This document shows, piece by piece, positions 25,881 to 34,616 of a stretch of DNA of 64,000 bases (position 1 is its first letter; the number at the start of each line of letters is the position of its first letter). The notes below the pieces were generated by a model. It had not been told where the DNA came from. It was given only the letters and a program-made list of their open reading frames with translations, and ran no database searches. A program made the translations under genes and the position numbers. Source of the DNA: Extensimonas soli (GTDB lineage: Bacteria; Pseudomonadota; Gammaproteobacteria; Burkholderiales; Burkholderiaceae_C). The DNA is taken from NCBI RefSeq assembly GCF_029211265.1, contig NZ_JARGEL010000021.1, positions 76,760 through 140,759 on the forward strand, written 5' to 3'.

Positions 25881-26663
25881 ATGTCCGCCCAAGCCCCGAT
25901 TCTGTTCAGCACCGATGCCGACGGCATAGGCACGCTCACACTCAACCGACCCGACCAGCTCAACGCCTTCGACATGGACATGGTCGATGCCTGGCGTGCG
26001 GCACTCGAGTCGGCGGAGGCCGACGAGCGCGTCAAGGTCATTGTCGTCACGGGCGCAGGGCGCGCATTTTGCGCGGGTGGTGATTTTGCCGAGATGGCCA
26101 AGTTCAGCGGCATGGACAGCATGGCGCGCAAGGATTTTCTCTACCGCCATGTGCACCGCATCGCGCTGACGCTCGAGCGCATGGAAAAGCCTGTGATCGC
26201 CGCGATCAACGGCGCGGCGCGTGGCGCAGGCTGCGACATGGCACTGATGTGCGACATCCGCATCATGGCGAGCTCGGCCACGCTGGCCGAGAGCTACATC
26301 AACATCGGCCTCATGGCGGGCGACGCCGGCGCGTGGTTTTTGCCGCGCCTCATAGGCACGGCGCGCGCGCTCGAGCTGTTCTGGACCGGGCGCGTGGTGG
26401 GCGCCGAAGAGGCCGAGCGCATCGGCATGGTGAACCGCGCCGTGCCCGATGTGCAGCTGCTGCCCGCCACTTACGAGCTTGCGCGCACCATCGCCTCCAA
26501 GTCGCAGCAGGCCGTGCGCTTTTTCCGTCGCGCCGTCTACCAGAGCCAGACCATGGCGCTGGCCACGCACCTCGACATGGTGTCGTCGCACATGGCCGTG
26601 CTCGAAGATACGCCCGAACACCGTGCGGGCATCGCCGCCTTTTTCGATCGCAACAAAAAATAA
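25881..26663 (+). CDS. Enoyl-CoA hydratase/isomerase family protein
   Basis: 260 residues from ATG 25881 (MSAQAPILFSTDADGIG). Crotonase fold: oxyanion loop FCAGGDF, then AARGAGCDMALMCD and YINIGLMAGDAGAWFLPRLIG. The first glutamate of classical hydratases is Asp (GCD) and the second is not conserved (Tyr at the expected place). An Asp in AGDAG matches the residue used by PaaG-type isomerases. Isomerase or another crotonase reaction is therefore as likely as hydration. It lies 13 bases before a CoA-transferase gene and is probably read from its own promoter after the 228-bp gap. Confidence 0.82.
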   Translation: MSAQAPILFSTDADGIGTLTLNRPDQLNAFDMDMVDAWRAALESAEADERVKVIVVTGAGRAFCAGGDFAEMAKFSGMDSMARKDFLYRHVHRIALTLERMEKPVIAAINGAARGAGCDMALMCDIRIMASSATLAESYINIGLMAGDAGAWFLPRLIGTARALELFWTGRVVGAEEAERIGMVNRAVPDVQLLPATYELARTIASKSQQAVRFFRRAVYQSQTMALATHLDMVSSHMAVLEDTPEHRAGIAAFFDRNKK

Positions 26664-26676
26664 GGCGGGCCAGCAC

Positions 26677-27888
26677 ATGCAAGGTGTTTTGCACGGCATC
26701 ACCGTCCTGGATCTTTCGCGCCTGATCGCCGGCCCCTACGCTGCGATGGTGCTGGCGGACCTCGGCGCGCGCGTCATCAAGGTCGAGGCATTGGCCGGCG
26801 AAGAGGGGCGGCATTTCGGCCCGCCTTTTTATGGCGAGGACAGCGTCACCTTCGTCAACTGCAACCGCGGCAAGGAATCCATCGCGCTCGACCTGCGCAA
26901 GCCCGAGGGGCGCGAGGTGTTGCACCGCCTGATCCGCCAGGCGCACGTGCTGGTGCACAACTTCCGCCCCGACTTCGCTGAAAAGCAGGGGCTGACCTAT
27001 GAGGACGTGCGCGCCATCCATCCAGGCATCATCTACTACATGGTGAGCGCCTTTGGCGAGCAGACCGACTATCGGCTGCGCCCCTCCGTGGACAGCGTGG
27101 TGCAGGGCATGGCCGGCGCCTTTTACGCGAGCGGGGAGGAGGGTGATCCGCCCATACGCATAGGCTTGCCCGTGATCGACGTGGTCTCGGGCATGTGCGG
27201 CGCGCTTGGCGTGCTCACGGCCGTGATGCACTGGCAAAAGACTGGTGAAGGCCAGCGCGTGGAGCTCTCGCTGGCCGACACCATGCTCAACATCATGGCC
27301 AACAAGTTCGGCGAGCTCGCCGTGACGCAGCGTGAGCCCGTACGCTCGGTGAACCTGCCGATCGCCGTGCCGAGCCGGCATTTTTGCGCAGCCGACGGCG
27401 CCTGGTTCAGCGTCTCGGTGGTCAACCAAGGAGCCTTCCAGCGTTTCTGCGCAGTGCTCGAAAAGCCCGAGTGGCTCAGCGACGAGCGCTATCACAACAA
27501 TACCGAGCGCATCCGCCACCGCAAAGAGATGCTCGCCGAACTCGAAGCGATCTTCCGCACCCGCCCGGCGCACGAGTGGGTGGCCGCCTTCGACGCTGCC
27601 GACATTCCCTGCGGCCCGGTGAATACCGTCACGCAAGCCATGGCCGACCCGGTGCTCGCAGGGCGTTTTGTGCAGCATCCGCTAATGCCGGGTTACCCCC
27701 TGATCCCTTTCCCGGCGCAGCCCACAGCGGGCATGCGCAAACTGGGCACCATGGCGCCGCCGCCCGCGTTGGGCCAGCACACCGTGGCCGTGCTCAGCGA
27801 ATTGGGTTATGCACAACCCGAGATCGAGCGCCTGGCCGCGGCCGGCGTGGTGCGGCTGCGGAGTGCGACACAAAAAACGGAGCAATGA
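26677..27888 (+). CDS. Class III CoA-transferase (CaiB/BaiF family), first copy
   Basis: 403 residues from ATG 26677. Family III marks: DLSRLIAGPYAAMVLADLGA, ARVIKVE and NRGKESIALDLRKPEG. The position of the catalytic aspartate (D169 in formyl-CoA transferase) is matched by D168 in GLPVIDVVSG. The C-terminal IPCGPVNTV is also typical. It moves CoA between an acyl-CoA donor and a free acid, so a pathway acid could be activated without ATP. It overlaps nothing but is only four bases from the acetoacetyl-CoA synthetase start and 13 after the crotonase, so the three should be co-transcribed. The substrate pair cannot be read from sequence. Confidence 0.9.
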   Translation: MQGVLHGITVLDLSRLIAGPYAAMVLADLGARVIKVEALAGEEGRHFGPPFYGEDSVTFVNCNRGKESIALDLRKPEGREVLHRLIRQAHVLVHNFRPDFAEKQGLTYEDVRAIHPGIIYYMVSAFGEQTDYRLRPSVDSVVQGMAGAFYASGEEGDPPIRIGLPVIDVVSGMCGALGVLTAVMHWQKTGEGQRVELSLADTMLNIMANKFGELAVTQREPVRSVNLPIAVPSRHFCAADGAWFSVSVVNQGAFQRFCAVLEKPEWLSDERYHNNTERIRHRKEMLAELEAIFRTRPAHEWVAAFDAADIPCGPVNTVTQAMADPVLAGRFVQHPLMPGYPLIPFPAQPTAGMRKLGTMAPPPALGQHTVAVLSELGYAQPEIERLAAAGVVRLRSATQKTEQ

Positions 27889-27892
27889 CACG

Positions 27893-29875
27893 ATGAGCAG
27901 CGAAACGCCAGAGATTCTGTGGACACCCTCGCCTGAGCGCGTGGCCAAGGCCGAGCTCACGCGCTTTCAGCAATGGCTGGAGCGCGAAAAAGGCTTGCGC
28001 TTTGCCGACTACGCCGCTCTGTGGCAGTGGTCGGTCGATGACCTTGAGGGCTTCTGGAGCGCGATCGTCGAGTATTTCGATCTGCCGCTCGAGAACTGGA
28101 ACGGTCAGGTGCTGACCGAGCGCAAGATGCCCGGCGCGCAGTGGTTCGTCGGCGCGCGCACCAATTACGCGCGCCAGGTATTCCGCCACGCCACCGATGC
28201 GCGGCCGGCGATCGTGTTTCGCAACGAGGCGGGCGAGCGCTCCGAAATGTCCTGGCGCACGCTGCAAGAGCAAGTCGCGGCGCTTGCGCAGTGGCTGCGT
28301 GAAGCGGGCGTACAGCCCGGCGACCGCGTGGCCGCCTACCTGCCCAACATTCCGCAGACCATGGTGGCCTTTCTGGCCGTGGTGTCGGTCGGTGCGATCT
28401 GGTCGGTGTGCTCGCCCGACATGGGCGCGCCCACGGTGCTCGACCGCTTCCGCCAGATCGAGCCCAAAGTGTTGATTGCCGTCGATGGCTACCAATGGGG
28501 TGGGCGCAGGTACGAGCGCAGCGACACCGTGGCCATGCTGCTCGAGGGCCTGCCGAGCGTGCAGCGCTGCATCTTCCTGCCTTACCTGGACGCGAACGCG
28601 CGCCCTGACGGCTTGCGCAACGCCGTACTTTGGAGCGAAACCCTGGCCAAGCCGGCCGAGTTGCAGATCGCCTCGCTGCCCTTCGAGCATCCGCTGTGGA
28701 TCGTCTATTCCTCGGGCACCACGGGCCTGCCCAAACCCATCGTGCACGGCCACGGCGGCATCGTGCTCGAACAGGTCAAGCTCATGCGCCTGCACAACGA
28801 CCTCGGGCCCGAGGACAACTTCCACTGGTTTTCGACCACAGGCTGGGTCATGTGGAACTGCCAGATCGGCGGCTTGCTCGTGGGTGCAACGGCCTGCGTG
28901 TACGACGGCAACCCCGCCTGGCCCGACTATGGGACCCTGTGGCGCTTTGCCGGCGACGTGGGCCTGCACTTTCTCGGCGCGAGCGCGGCGTTTTTTGCCG
29001 CCTGCCAAAAGCAGGGTGTGGAGCCGCAAAACATCGCCGATCTACGCTCCTTGCGTGGCGTGGGCTCGACCGGCTCGCCGCTCGCACCCGAAAGCTACCA
29101 CTGGCTTGCCGATCGTTTGGGGCGCGAAGTCTGGATCAACCCGATCTCGGGTGGCACCGACTTTGCCGGCGCCTTCGTCGGTGGCGTGCCTACACTGCCC
29201 GTGTATATCGGCGAGATGCAGGGTCGCTGCCTGGGGGCGCGCGTGGAGGCTTTCAACGAGCAGGGCCAGCCCGTGCTCGACGAGGTGGGCGAGCTGGTCT
29301 GCACCGCGCCCATGCCTTCGATGCCGCTGTATTTCTGGAACGACCCTGGCCACAAGCGCTACCTCGACAGCTATTTCGACATGTTCCCTGGCGTGTGGCG
29401 CCATGGCGACTGGATCCGCATCACGCCGCGCGGCGGCGCCATCATTTACGGCCGCAGCGACACCACCATCAACCGCCACGGCGTGCGCATGGGCACGAGC
29501 GACATCTACAGCGTGGTCGAGGCGCTGCCCGAAGTGCTCGACAGCCTGGTCGTGGACCTCGAATACCTGGGGCGCGAGAGCTACATGCCGATGTTCGTCG
29601 TGCTGCGCCCGGGAGCCACGCTGGACCAGGGACTGATCGACCGCATCAAAAATGCCATCCGCACCTCCGTTTCGCCGCGCCATGTGCCCGACGAGGTGTT
29701 TGTCGTTCCCGAGGTGCCGCGCACGCTCACGGGCAAAAAGCTCGAACTGCCGATCAAAAAGCTGCTGCTTGGGCACCCGCTCGAAAAAGTCGTGAACCGC
29801 GACGCGCTCGCCAATTCCGCGAGCCTTGACTGGTTCTTCGAATTCGCGCGCCGGCGCGCCGCGCAGACGCAGTGA
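27893..29875 (+). CDS. Acetoacetyl-CoA synthetase
   Basis: 660 residues from ATG 27893, with GGAGCAATG just upstream inside the previous gene's end. It belongs to the AACS branch of the ANL superfamily: an N-terminal ~100-residue extension (ILWTPSPERV, FWSAIVEYFDL), P-loop VYSSGTTGLPKPIVH, WFSTTGWVMWN, NPISGGTDFAGAFVGG, and catalytic lysine in TLTGKKLELP. It makes acetoacetyl-CoA from acetoacetate, ATP and CoA. Acetoacetate is the end product of leucine and acyclic terpene catabolism through HMG-CoA-type cleavage, which fits the carboxylase and AtuA-like genes of the other arm. Confidence 0.9.
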   Translation: MSSETPEILWTPSPERVAKAELTRFQQWLEREKGLRFADYAALWQWSVDDLEGFWSAIVEYFDLPLENWNGQVLTERKMPGAQWFVGARTNYARQVFRHATDARPAIVFRNEAGERSEMSWRTLQEQVAALAQWLREAGVQPGDRVAAYLPNIPQTMVAFLAVVSVGAIWSVCSPDMGAPTVLDRFRQIEPKVLIAVDGYQWGGRRYERSDTVAMLLEGLPSVQRCIFLPYLDANARPDGLRNAVLWSETLAKPAELQIASLPFEHPLWIVYSSGTTGLPKPIVHGHGGIVLEQVKLMRLHNDLGPEDNFHWFSTTGWVMWNCQIGGLLVGATACVYDGNPAWPDYGTLWRFAGDVGLHFLGASAAFFAACQKQGVEPQNIADLRSLRGVGSTGSPLAPESYHWLADRLGREVWINPISGGTDFAGAFVGGVPTLPVYIGEMQGRCLGARVEAFNEQGQPVLDEVGELVCTAPMPSMPLYFWNDPGHKRYLDSYFDMFPGVWRHGDWIRITPRGGAIIYGRSDTTINRHGVRMGTSDIYSVVEALPEVLDSLVVDLEYLGRESYMPMFVVLRPGATLDQGLIDRIKNAIRTSVSPRHVPDEVFVVPEVPRTLTGKKLELPIKKLLLGHPLEKVVNRDALANSASLDWFFEFARRRAAQTQ

Positions 29876-29950
29876 TGCGCGCCGTGCGCGATCCGCCGGA
29901 ATTTTTTTCTCCTTTTTTACCCTAGCCAACCTCACTATCAAGGAAGCACC

Positions 29951-30733
29951 ATGAGCGACAAAGAAATCATGTACGACGTCAAAAATTACGTCGCCACGAT
30001 CACCATCAACCGCCCCAAGACGCTCAATGCGTTCACGGGAGACAACATCAAGGAAATGGAAAGCCTGCTGGCCCAGGCCGCGGCCGATCCCAAGGTGGGC
30101 GTGATCGTGCTCACAGGCACTGGCGAGCGTGCATTCTGCGTGGGCGGTGACGTGAACTGGGAAAAGGGCACGGGTGGCAAAAGCGGCCTGCAGGACCTGG
30201 ACTTCAATTTCAACCGTCAGATCGCCGAGTGCCCCAAGCCCGTGATTGCGCGTGTCAATGGCTATGCGATCGGCGCCGGGCACCACATTGCCTATTTCTG
30301 CGATTACACGATTGCGGCCGAGCACGCCATCTTCGGCCAGAACGGACCGCGCGTGGGCTCGCCTGCCGGCGGCTACATCGTGTCGCACGCGGCCAATGTG
30401 CTCGGCCACAAACGCGCGCGCGAGCTGTGGATGCTGTGCCGCCGCTACACCGCGCAGCAGGCTTACGATTGGGGTCTGGCGAACGCCGTGGTACCCATGG
30501 CCAAGCTCGACGAAGAAGTGCAGAAGGTCTGCGAGGAATACCTCTCGCTTTCGCCCACCTGCCTCAAAATCGTCAAGCGCTCGTTCTACCACCACATGGA
30601 GCCCATCCTGAAGCGCGACATGAACGAGCTGATCAAGGAAGTCGCCCCGAACTACTTCAGCACCGGCGAGCAGCAAGAAGGCGCGAGCGCCTTCCTCGAA
30701 AAACGCAAGCCCGACTTCAGCAAGTTCCGTTGA
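29951..30733 (+). CDS. Crotonase-family protein, MenB/BadI-like branch
   Basis: 260 residues. ITINRPKTLNAF, oxyanion loop AFCVGGDVNW, RVNGYAIGAGHHIAYFCDYTI, FGQNGPRVGSPAGGY, and a C-terminus EGASAFLEKRKPDFSKFR. These match naphthoate synthase (MenB) and 2-ketocyclohexanecarboxyl-CoA hydrolase (BadI) better than classical hydratases; the K-R-K-P-x-F end is characteristic. The aspartate of the GSxDxGYG motif of those enzymes is missing here (GSPAGGY), so the reaction is probably different. AAGGAAGCACC supports the start. It lies 75 bases after the acetoacetyl-CoA synthetase, in a T-rich gap, and 134 before the next dehydrogenase. Confidence 0.75.
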   Translation: MSDKEIMYDVKNYVATITINRPKTLNAFTGDNIKEMESLLAQAAADPKVGVIVLTGTGERAFCVGGDVNWEKGTGGKSGLQDLDFNFNRQIAECPKPVIARVNGYAIGAGHHIAYFCDYTIAAEHAIFGQNGPRVGSPAGGYIVSHAANVLGHKRARELWMLCRRYTAQQAYDWGLANAVVPMAKLDEEVQKVCEEYLSLSPTCLKIVKRSFYHHMEPILKRDMNELIKEVAPNYFSTGEQQEGASAFLEKRKPDFSKFR

Positions 30734-30803
30734 TCTCAGTAGCTATTTTTTAGATAGCTGCTTGCGCTTGATGGGCGGGCGCTGGAAGGTTTTTTTGTTC
30801 AAA
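30734..30803. repeat. Small dispersed repeat, copy 2
   Basis: In the 134-bp gap after the MenB/BadI-like gene: AGTAGCTATTTTTTAGATAGC, then TGCTTGCGCTTGATGGGC and a T-rich end. AGCTAT and its complement ATAGCT bracket the first part, so it can fold. It is of the same type as the patches at 1715, 45848 and 62890. The remaining bases up to 30867 show nothing else. Confidence 0.5.
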
Positions 30804-30867
30804 ATCTAGCAAACTTCTGGCCCCCATCACACACTCCCCGTCCTTCGTCTATTTTTGCTTCCCCAAG

Positions 30868-32025
30868 ATGACCACCACCGAACGCTACCCCGAGTTGCGC
30901 GCCGCGCTGCGCGATCTTTTCAAGCGCTTTCCTGACGAATACTTTCGCAAAATCGACGAGGCCCGCGGCTACCCCGAGGAATTCGTCGATGCGCTCACGC
31001 AGGCCGGCTGGCTTGCCGTGATGATTCCACAGGAATACGGCGGCGCGGGGCTCGGGCTGGCAGAGGCCTCGGTGGTCATGGAGGAAGTCAACCGCTGCGG
31101 CGGCAACGCTGGCGCCTGCCACGGCCAGATGTACAACATGGGCACCTTGCTGCGCCACGGCTCGCCCGAGCAAAAGCGCCGCTACCTGCCCAAGATCGCA
31201 AGCGGCGCGCTGCGCCTGCAATCCATGGGCGTGACCGAGCCGACCACCGGCACCGACACCACCAAAATCAAGACCACGGCGACCAAGCAGGGCGACCGCT
31301 ACGTGGTCAATGGCCAGAAGGTGTGGATCTCGCGCATTCAGCACTCTGACCTGATGATTCTGCTTGCGCGCACCACGCCGCTCAAGGACGTCAAGCGCAA
31401 GTCCGAGGGCATGTCGATCTTCATCGTCGATTTGCACGAGGCGATCGGCAAGGGCCTCACCGTGAAGCCGATCCGCAACATGGTCAACCACGAGACCAAC
31501 GAGCTCTTTTTCGACAACCTCGAAATCCCCGAAGAAAACCTCATCGGCCAGGAAGGGCAGGGCTTCAAATACATCCTCGACGGCCTGAACGCCGAGCGCA
31601 CGCTGATCGCCGCCGAGTGCATAGGCGACGCGCGCTGGTTCGTCGAGCGCAGCGCCCGCTATGCGCGCGAGCGCCGCGTGTTCGATCGCCCCATAGGCCA
31701 GAACCAGGGCGTGCAATTCCCGATTGCCGAGGCGCACATCGAAACCGAAGCCGCCGACCTCATGCGCTGGCGTGCCTGCGAGCTGTTCGACGCGCACCAG
31801 TCCTGCGGCGCCGAAGCCAACATGGCCAAATACCTTGCCGCCAAGGCCTCTTGGGAGGCTGCGAACACCGCGATCCAGACGCACGGCGGCTTCGGCTTTG
31901 CCTGCGAATACGACGTGGAGCGCAAGTTCCGCGAAACGCGCCTGTACCAGGTCGCGCCGATCTCCACCAACCTGGTGCTGAGCTACGTGGCCGAACACGT
32001 GCTCGGGCTGCCGCGTTCTTTCTGA
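30868..32025 (+). CDS. Acyl-CoA dehydrogenase, second subfamily
   Basis: 385 residues. Marks: PQEYGGAGLGLAEAS near 54-68, SMGVTEPTTGTD near 119-130, VNGQKVWISR near 147-156, and QTHGGFGFACEYDVE. The C-terminus VAEHVLGLPRSF is closely like that of the dehydrogenase at 4689 (IGEHVLGLPKSY), so the two are probably related subfamily members. The YEGT site reads APISTN, and the glutamate sits in NAER (E243), again the isovaleryl/long-chain arrangement. No clear ribosome site precedes the ATG (CCCCAAG). The CoA-transferase start is 11 bases downstream, so it opens the lyase module that runs to 36355. Confidence 0.88.
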   Translation: MTTTERYPELRAALRDLFKRFPDEYFRKIDEARGYPEEFVDALTQAGWLAVMIPQEYGGAGLGLAEASVVMEEVNRCGGNAGACHGQMYNMGTLLRHGSPEQKRRYLPKIASGALRLQSMGVTEPTTGTDTTKIKTTATKQGDRYVVNGQKVWISRIQHSDLMILLARTTPLKDVKRKSEGMSIFIVDLHEAIGKGLTVKPIRNMVNHETNELFFDNLEIPEENLIGQEGQGFKYILDGLNAERTLIAAECIGDARWFVERSARYARERRVFDRPIGQNQGVQFPIAEAHIETEAADLMRWRACELFDAHQSCGAEANMAKYLAAKASWEAANTAIQTHGGFGFACEYDVERKFRETRLYQVAPISTNLVLSYVAEHVLGLPRSF

Positions 32026-32036
32026 GGGGAGTCCTC

Positions 32037-33212
32037 ATGCGTCCTTTGGAAGGAATGCTCGTCGTCACGCTCGAGCACGCAATTGCCGCACCGTTTTGCA
32101 CACGCCAGCTCGCCGACCTCGGCGCGCGCGTGATCAAGGTCGAACGCCCCGGCGAGGGCGACTTTGCGCGCGCCTACGACAGCCGCACGCACGGCCTGGC
32201 CTCGCACTTCGTCTGGTGCAACCGCTCCAAAGAGAGCCTGACGCTGGACCTCAAGCACCCCGAGGGCCGCGCCATCCTGCAAAAGCTGCTGGAGCGTGCC
32301 GACGTGCTGGTGCAAAACCTCGCGCCGGGCGCGGCTGCGCGCATGGGGCTCGATCACGCCCGGCTTGCCGCGGTGAACCCGCGCATCGTCGTGTGCGGCA
32401 TTTCGGGCTATGGCGACGGCGGCCCCTACACCGAAAAAAAGGCCTACGACCTGCTGATCCAAAGCGAATCGGGCTTCGTCTCCATCACCGGCACGCCCGA
32501 ACACCCGAGCAAGGCGGGCCTGTCGATTGCCGACATCGCCGCCGGCATGTACGCCTACAGCAGCATCCTCGCGGCCCTGCTCGAGCGCGGGCGCACGGGC
32601 CAGGGGCGGCAGATCGAAATCTCCATGCTCGAAGCCATGGCCGAGTGGATGGGTTATCCGCTGTACTACACCATAGACGGCCAGCCGCCGCCGGTGCGTG
32701 CCGGCGCCGCGCACGCCTCCATCTACCCTTATGGCCCTTTTACCTGCGGCGACGGCAAGCAGGTCGTGCTCGCCGTGCAGCATGACCGCGAGTGGACTAC
32801 CTTCTGTGAAAAAGTCCTGCTGCGCCCCAACCTGGTGCAGCCCTACCTCGGCAACGCCAAGCGCCTGGCCGAGCGCGAGCAGCTGCGCGTGGTGATAGAG
32901 CAGGTCTGCGCCACGCTCACGGCGGCGCAGCTCGTCGAGCGCCTCGACGCCGCGCAGATCGCCAACGGCCAGCTCAACGAAATCGCCGACCTCTGGCAGC
33001 ACCCGCAGCTCGCTGCGCGCGGGCGCTGGACACAGATCGATTCGCCCGCCGGTCCGCTGCCCGCGCTCTATCCGCCGCACCACCTGCAGGGCAGCGAGCC
33101 GCCGCCCATGGGGCCGGTGCCGGCGCTGGGCGCGCACACCGCGGCCATCCTTGGCGAACTCGGCTTTGCCGATGCCGATGTCGCGCGTCTGCGCGCCGCC
33201 AAGGCCATCTAA
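32037..33212 (+). CDS. Class III CoA-transferase (CaiB/BaiF family), second copy
   Basis: 391 residues from ATG 32037, preceded by GAGGGGAGTCCTC. Motifs: TLEHAIAAPFCTRQLADLGA, ARVIKVERPGEGDFAR, NRSKESLTLDLKHPEG, GYGDGGPYTEKKAYDLLIQ, and the catalytic aspartate D166 in GLSIADIAAG. It belongs to the branch with SYGDGGPYxxKKAYD-type sequence that includes mesaconate/citramalate- and itaconate-type transferases, so a dicarboxylic acid substrate is plausible (inference). It is followed closely by the MmgE/PrpD, CitE-like and citryl-CoA-lyase-like genes. Confidence 0.9.
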   Translation: MRPLEGMLVVTLEHAIAAPFCTRQLADLGARVIKVERPGEGDFARAYDSRTHGLASHFVWCNRSKESLTLDLKHPEGRAILQKLLERADVLVQNLAPGAAARMGLDHARLAAVNPRIVVCGISGYGDGGPYTEKKAYDLLIQSESGFVSITGTPEHPSKAGLSIADIAAGMYAYSSILAALLERGRTGQGRQIEISMLEAMAEWMGYPLYYTIDGQPPPVRAGAAHASIYPYGPFTCGDGKQVVLAVQHDREWTTFCEKVLLRPNLVQPYLGNAKRLAEREQLRVVIEQVCATLTAAQLVERLDAAQIANGQLNEIADLWQHPQLAARGRWTQIDSPAGPLPALYPPHHLQGSEPPPMGPVPALGAHTAAILGELGFADADVARLRAAKAI

Positions 33213-33245
33213 GAGCGCAAGCCATTGTGTAGAACGACAGATTCC

Positions 33246-34616
33246 ATGACTGAAAACGCCACCCCGAGCGCCACGCTGGCCGCCTTCGCCGCGGGCCTGC
33301 AGTTCGACGCCATTCCCGCTGCGGTGCTGCGCCGCACCGAAGACCTGTTCCTCGACTGGTTCGCCTCGGCCCTCGCGGGCAAGGGCGCGCGTCCCGTCGA
33401 GGCCATCGAAAGCTATGCCCGCGCCATGGGGCCCGCCGATGGCAGCGCCGAGGTGCTGATCTCGCGCCGCATGACCTCGCCGCATTTCGCCGCCATGGTC
33501 AACGCCGCGGCCTCGCACTACGCCGAGCAGGACGACGTGCACAACGGCTCGGTGTTCCACCCCGCGGCCGTGGTGTTTCCGGCGGCGCTCGCCGTGGCGC
33601 AGGAGCTGGGCGCGAGCGGGCGCGCATTCCTCACCGCCGTGGTGGCGGGCTACGAAGTCGGCATCCGCGTGGGCGAATTCCTCGGGCGCTCGCACTACCG
33701 CATCTTCCACACCACGGCCACGGCGGGCACGCTCGCCGCGGCCGCCGCTGCCGGGCGCCTGCTCGGGCTCGACGCCGCGACCATGCTGCACGCCTTCGGC
33801 AGCGCGGGCACGCAGGCCGCGGGCCTGTGGGAGTTTTTGCGCGACGCGGCCGATTCCAAGCAGTTGCACACGGCGCATGCAGCCTCGTGCGGCCTCGCTT
33901 CGGCCTACCTGGCACGCGCGGGCCTGACGGGCGCACGGCAAATCCTCGAAGGCCCGCAAGGCATGGCCGCCGGCACGTCGAGCGACGCCGATCCCGCGCG
34001 CCTCACCGACCGGCTGGGCACGCGCTGGGCCACGGCAGAAACCTCGTTCAAGTTCCACGCCTCGTGCCGCCACACGCACCCGAGTGCCGACGCCTTGCTC
34101 AGTCTGATGCAAACGCACGGCCTGCAGGCCGACGACATCGCGAGCGTGACCACGCTCGTGCACCAGGGCGCGATCGACGTGCTCGGCCGCGTCACGGTAC
34201 CCAGCACGGTGCACCAGGGCAAGTTTTCCATGGGCACCGTGCTCGGGCTGGTGGCCGAATACGGCTATGCCGGCCTCAACGAGTTCGAGCAGCACTTTCT
34301 GGCGCCGCGCGTGGCTGCGTTCCGCGACCGTGTACGCATGGAGCTCGACCCCGAGGTCGACGGCGCCTACCCGCAGCGCTGGATCGGCAAGGTGCTGGTC
34401 CAAACGCGCGACGGCCGCACGCTGAGCGCGCGCGTCGATGAACCCAAGGGCGACCCGGGCAACACGCTCACGCGCCCCGAACTCGAAGACAAGGCCCAGC
34501 GCCTGGCCGCTTACGGCAAAGCCGCGAGCGTGCAGGAGATGCAGGCGCTGATCGCGCGCATCTGGGCCATTGCAGACGCACCGCACATCGGCCGCTGGCT
34601 GACCCCCGCAGCATGA
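33246..34616 (+). CDS. MmgE/PrpD-family dehydratase
   Basis: 456 residues from ATG 33246; a TTG at 33225 would add seven residues but has no better ribosome site. The family contains 2-methylcitrate dehydratase (PrpD) and cis-aconitate decarboxylase. Marks: FLDWFASALAGKGARP, NAAASHYAEQDDVHNGSVFHP, HTTATAGTLAAAAAAGRLLG, and the conserved KFHASCRHTHPSADAL. It likely dehydrates, hydrates or isomerises a tricarboxylic or branched hydroxy acid. It sits between a CoA-transferase and two C-C lyases, and its last four bases overlap the CitE-like start. Confidence 0.88.
   Translation: MTENATPSATLAAFAAGLQFDAIPAAVLRRTEDLFLDWFASALAGKGARPVEAIESYARAMGPADGSAEVLISRRMTSPHFAAMVNAAASHYAEQDDVHNGSVFHPAAVVFPAALAVAQELGASGRAFLTAVVAGYEVGIRVGEFLGRSHYRIFHTTATAGTLAAAAAAGRLLGLDAATMLHAFGSAGTQAAGLWEFLRDAADSKQLHTAHAASCGLASAYLARAGLTGARQILEGPQGMAAGTSSDADPARLTDRLGTRWATAETSFKFHASCRHTHPSADALLSLMQTHGLQADDIASVTTLVHQGAIDVLGRVTVPSTVHQGKFSMGTVLGLVAEYGYAGLNEFEQHFLAPRVAAFRDRVRMELDPEVDGAYPQRWIGKVLVQTRDGRTLSARVDEPKGDPGNTLTRPELEDKAQRLAAYGKAASVQEMQALIARIWAIADAPHIGRWLTPAA

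Noticed and set aside
29951..30733. Naming this gene menB or badI
   Set aside because: The aspartate of the GSxDxGYG motif is absent, and no menaquinone or cyclohexanecarboxylate genes are nearby.
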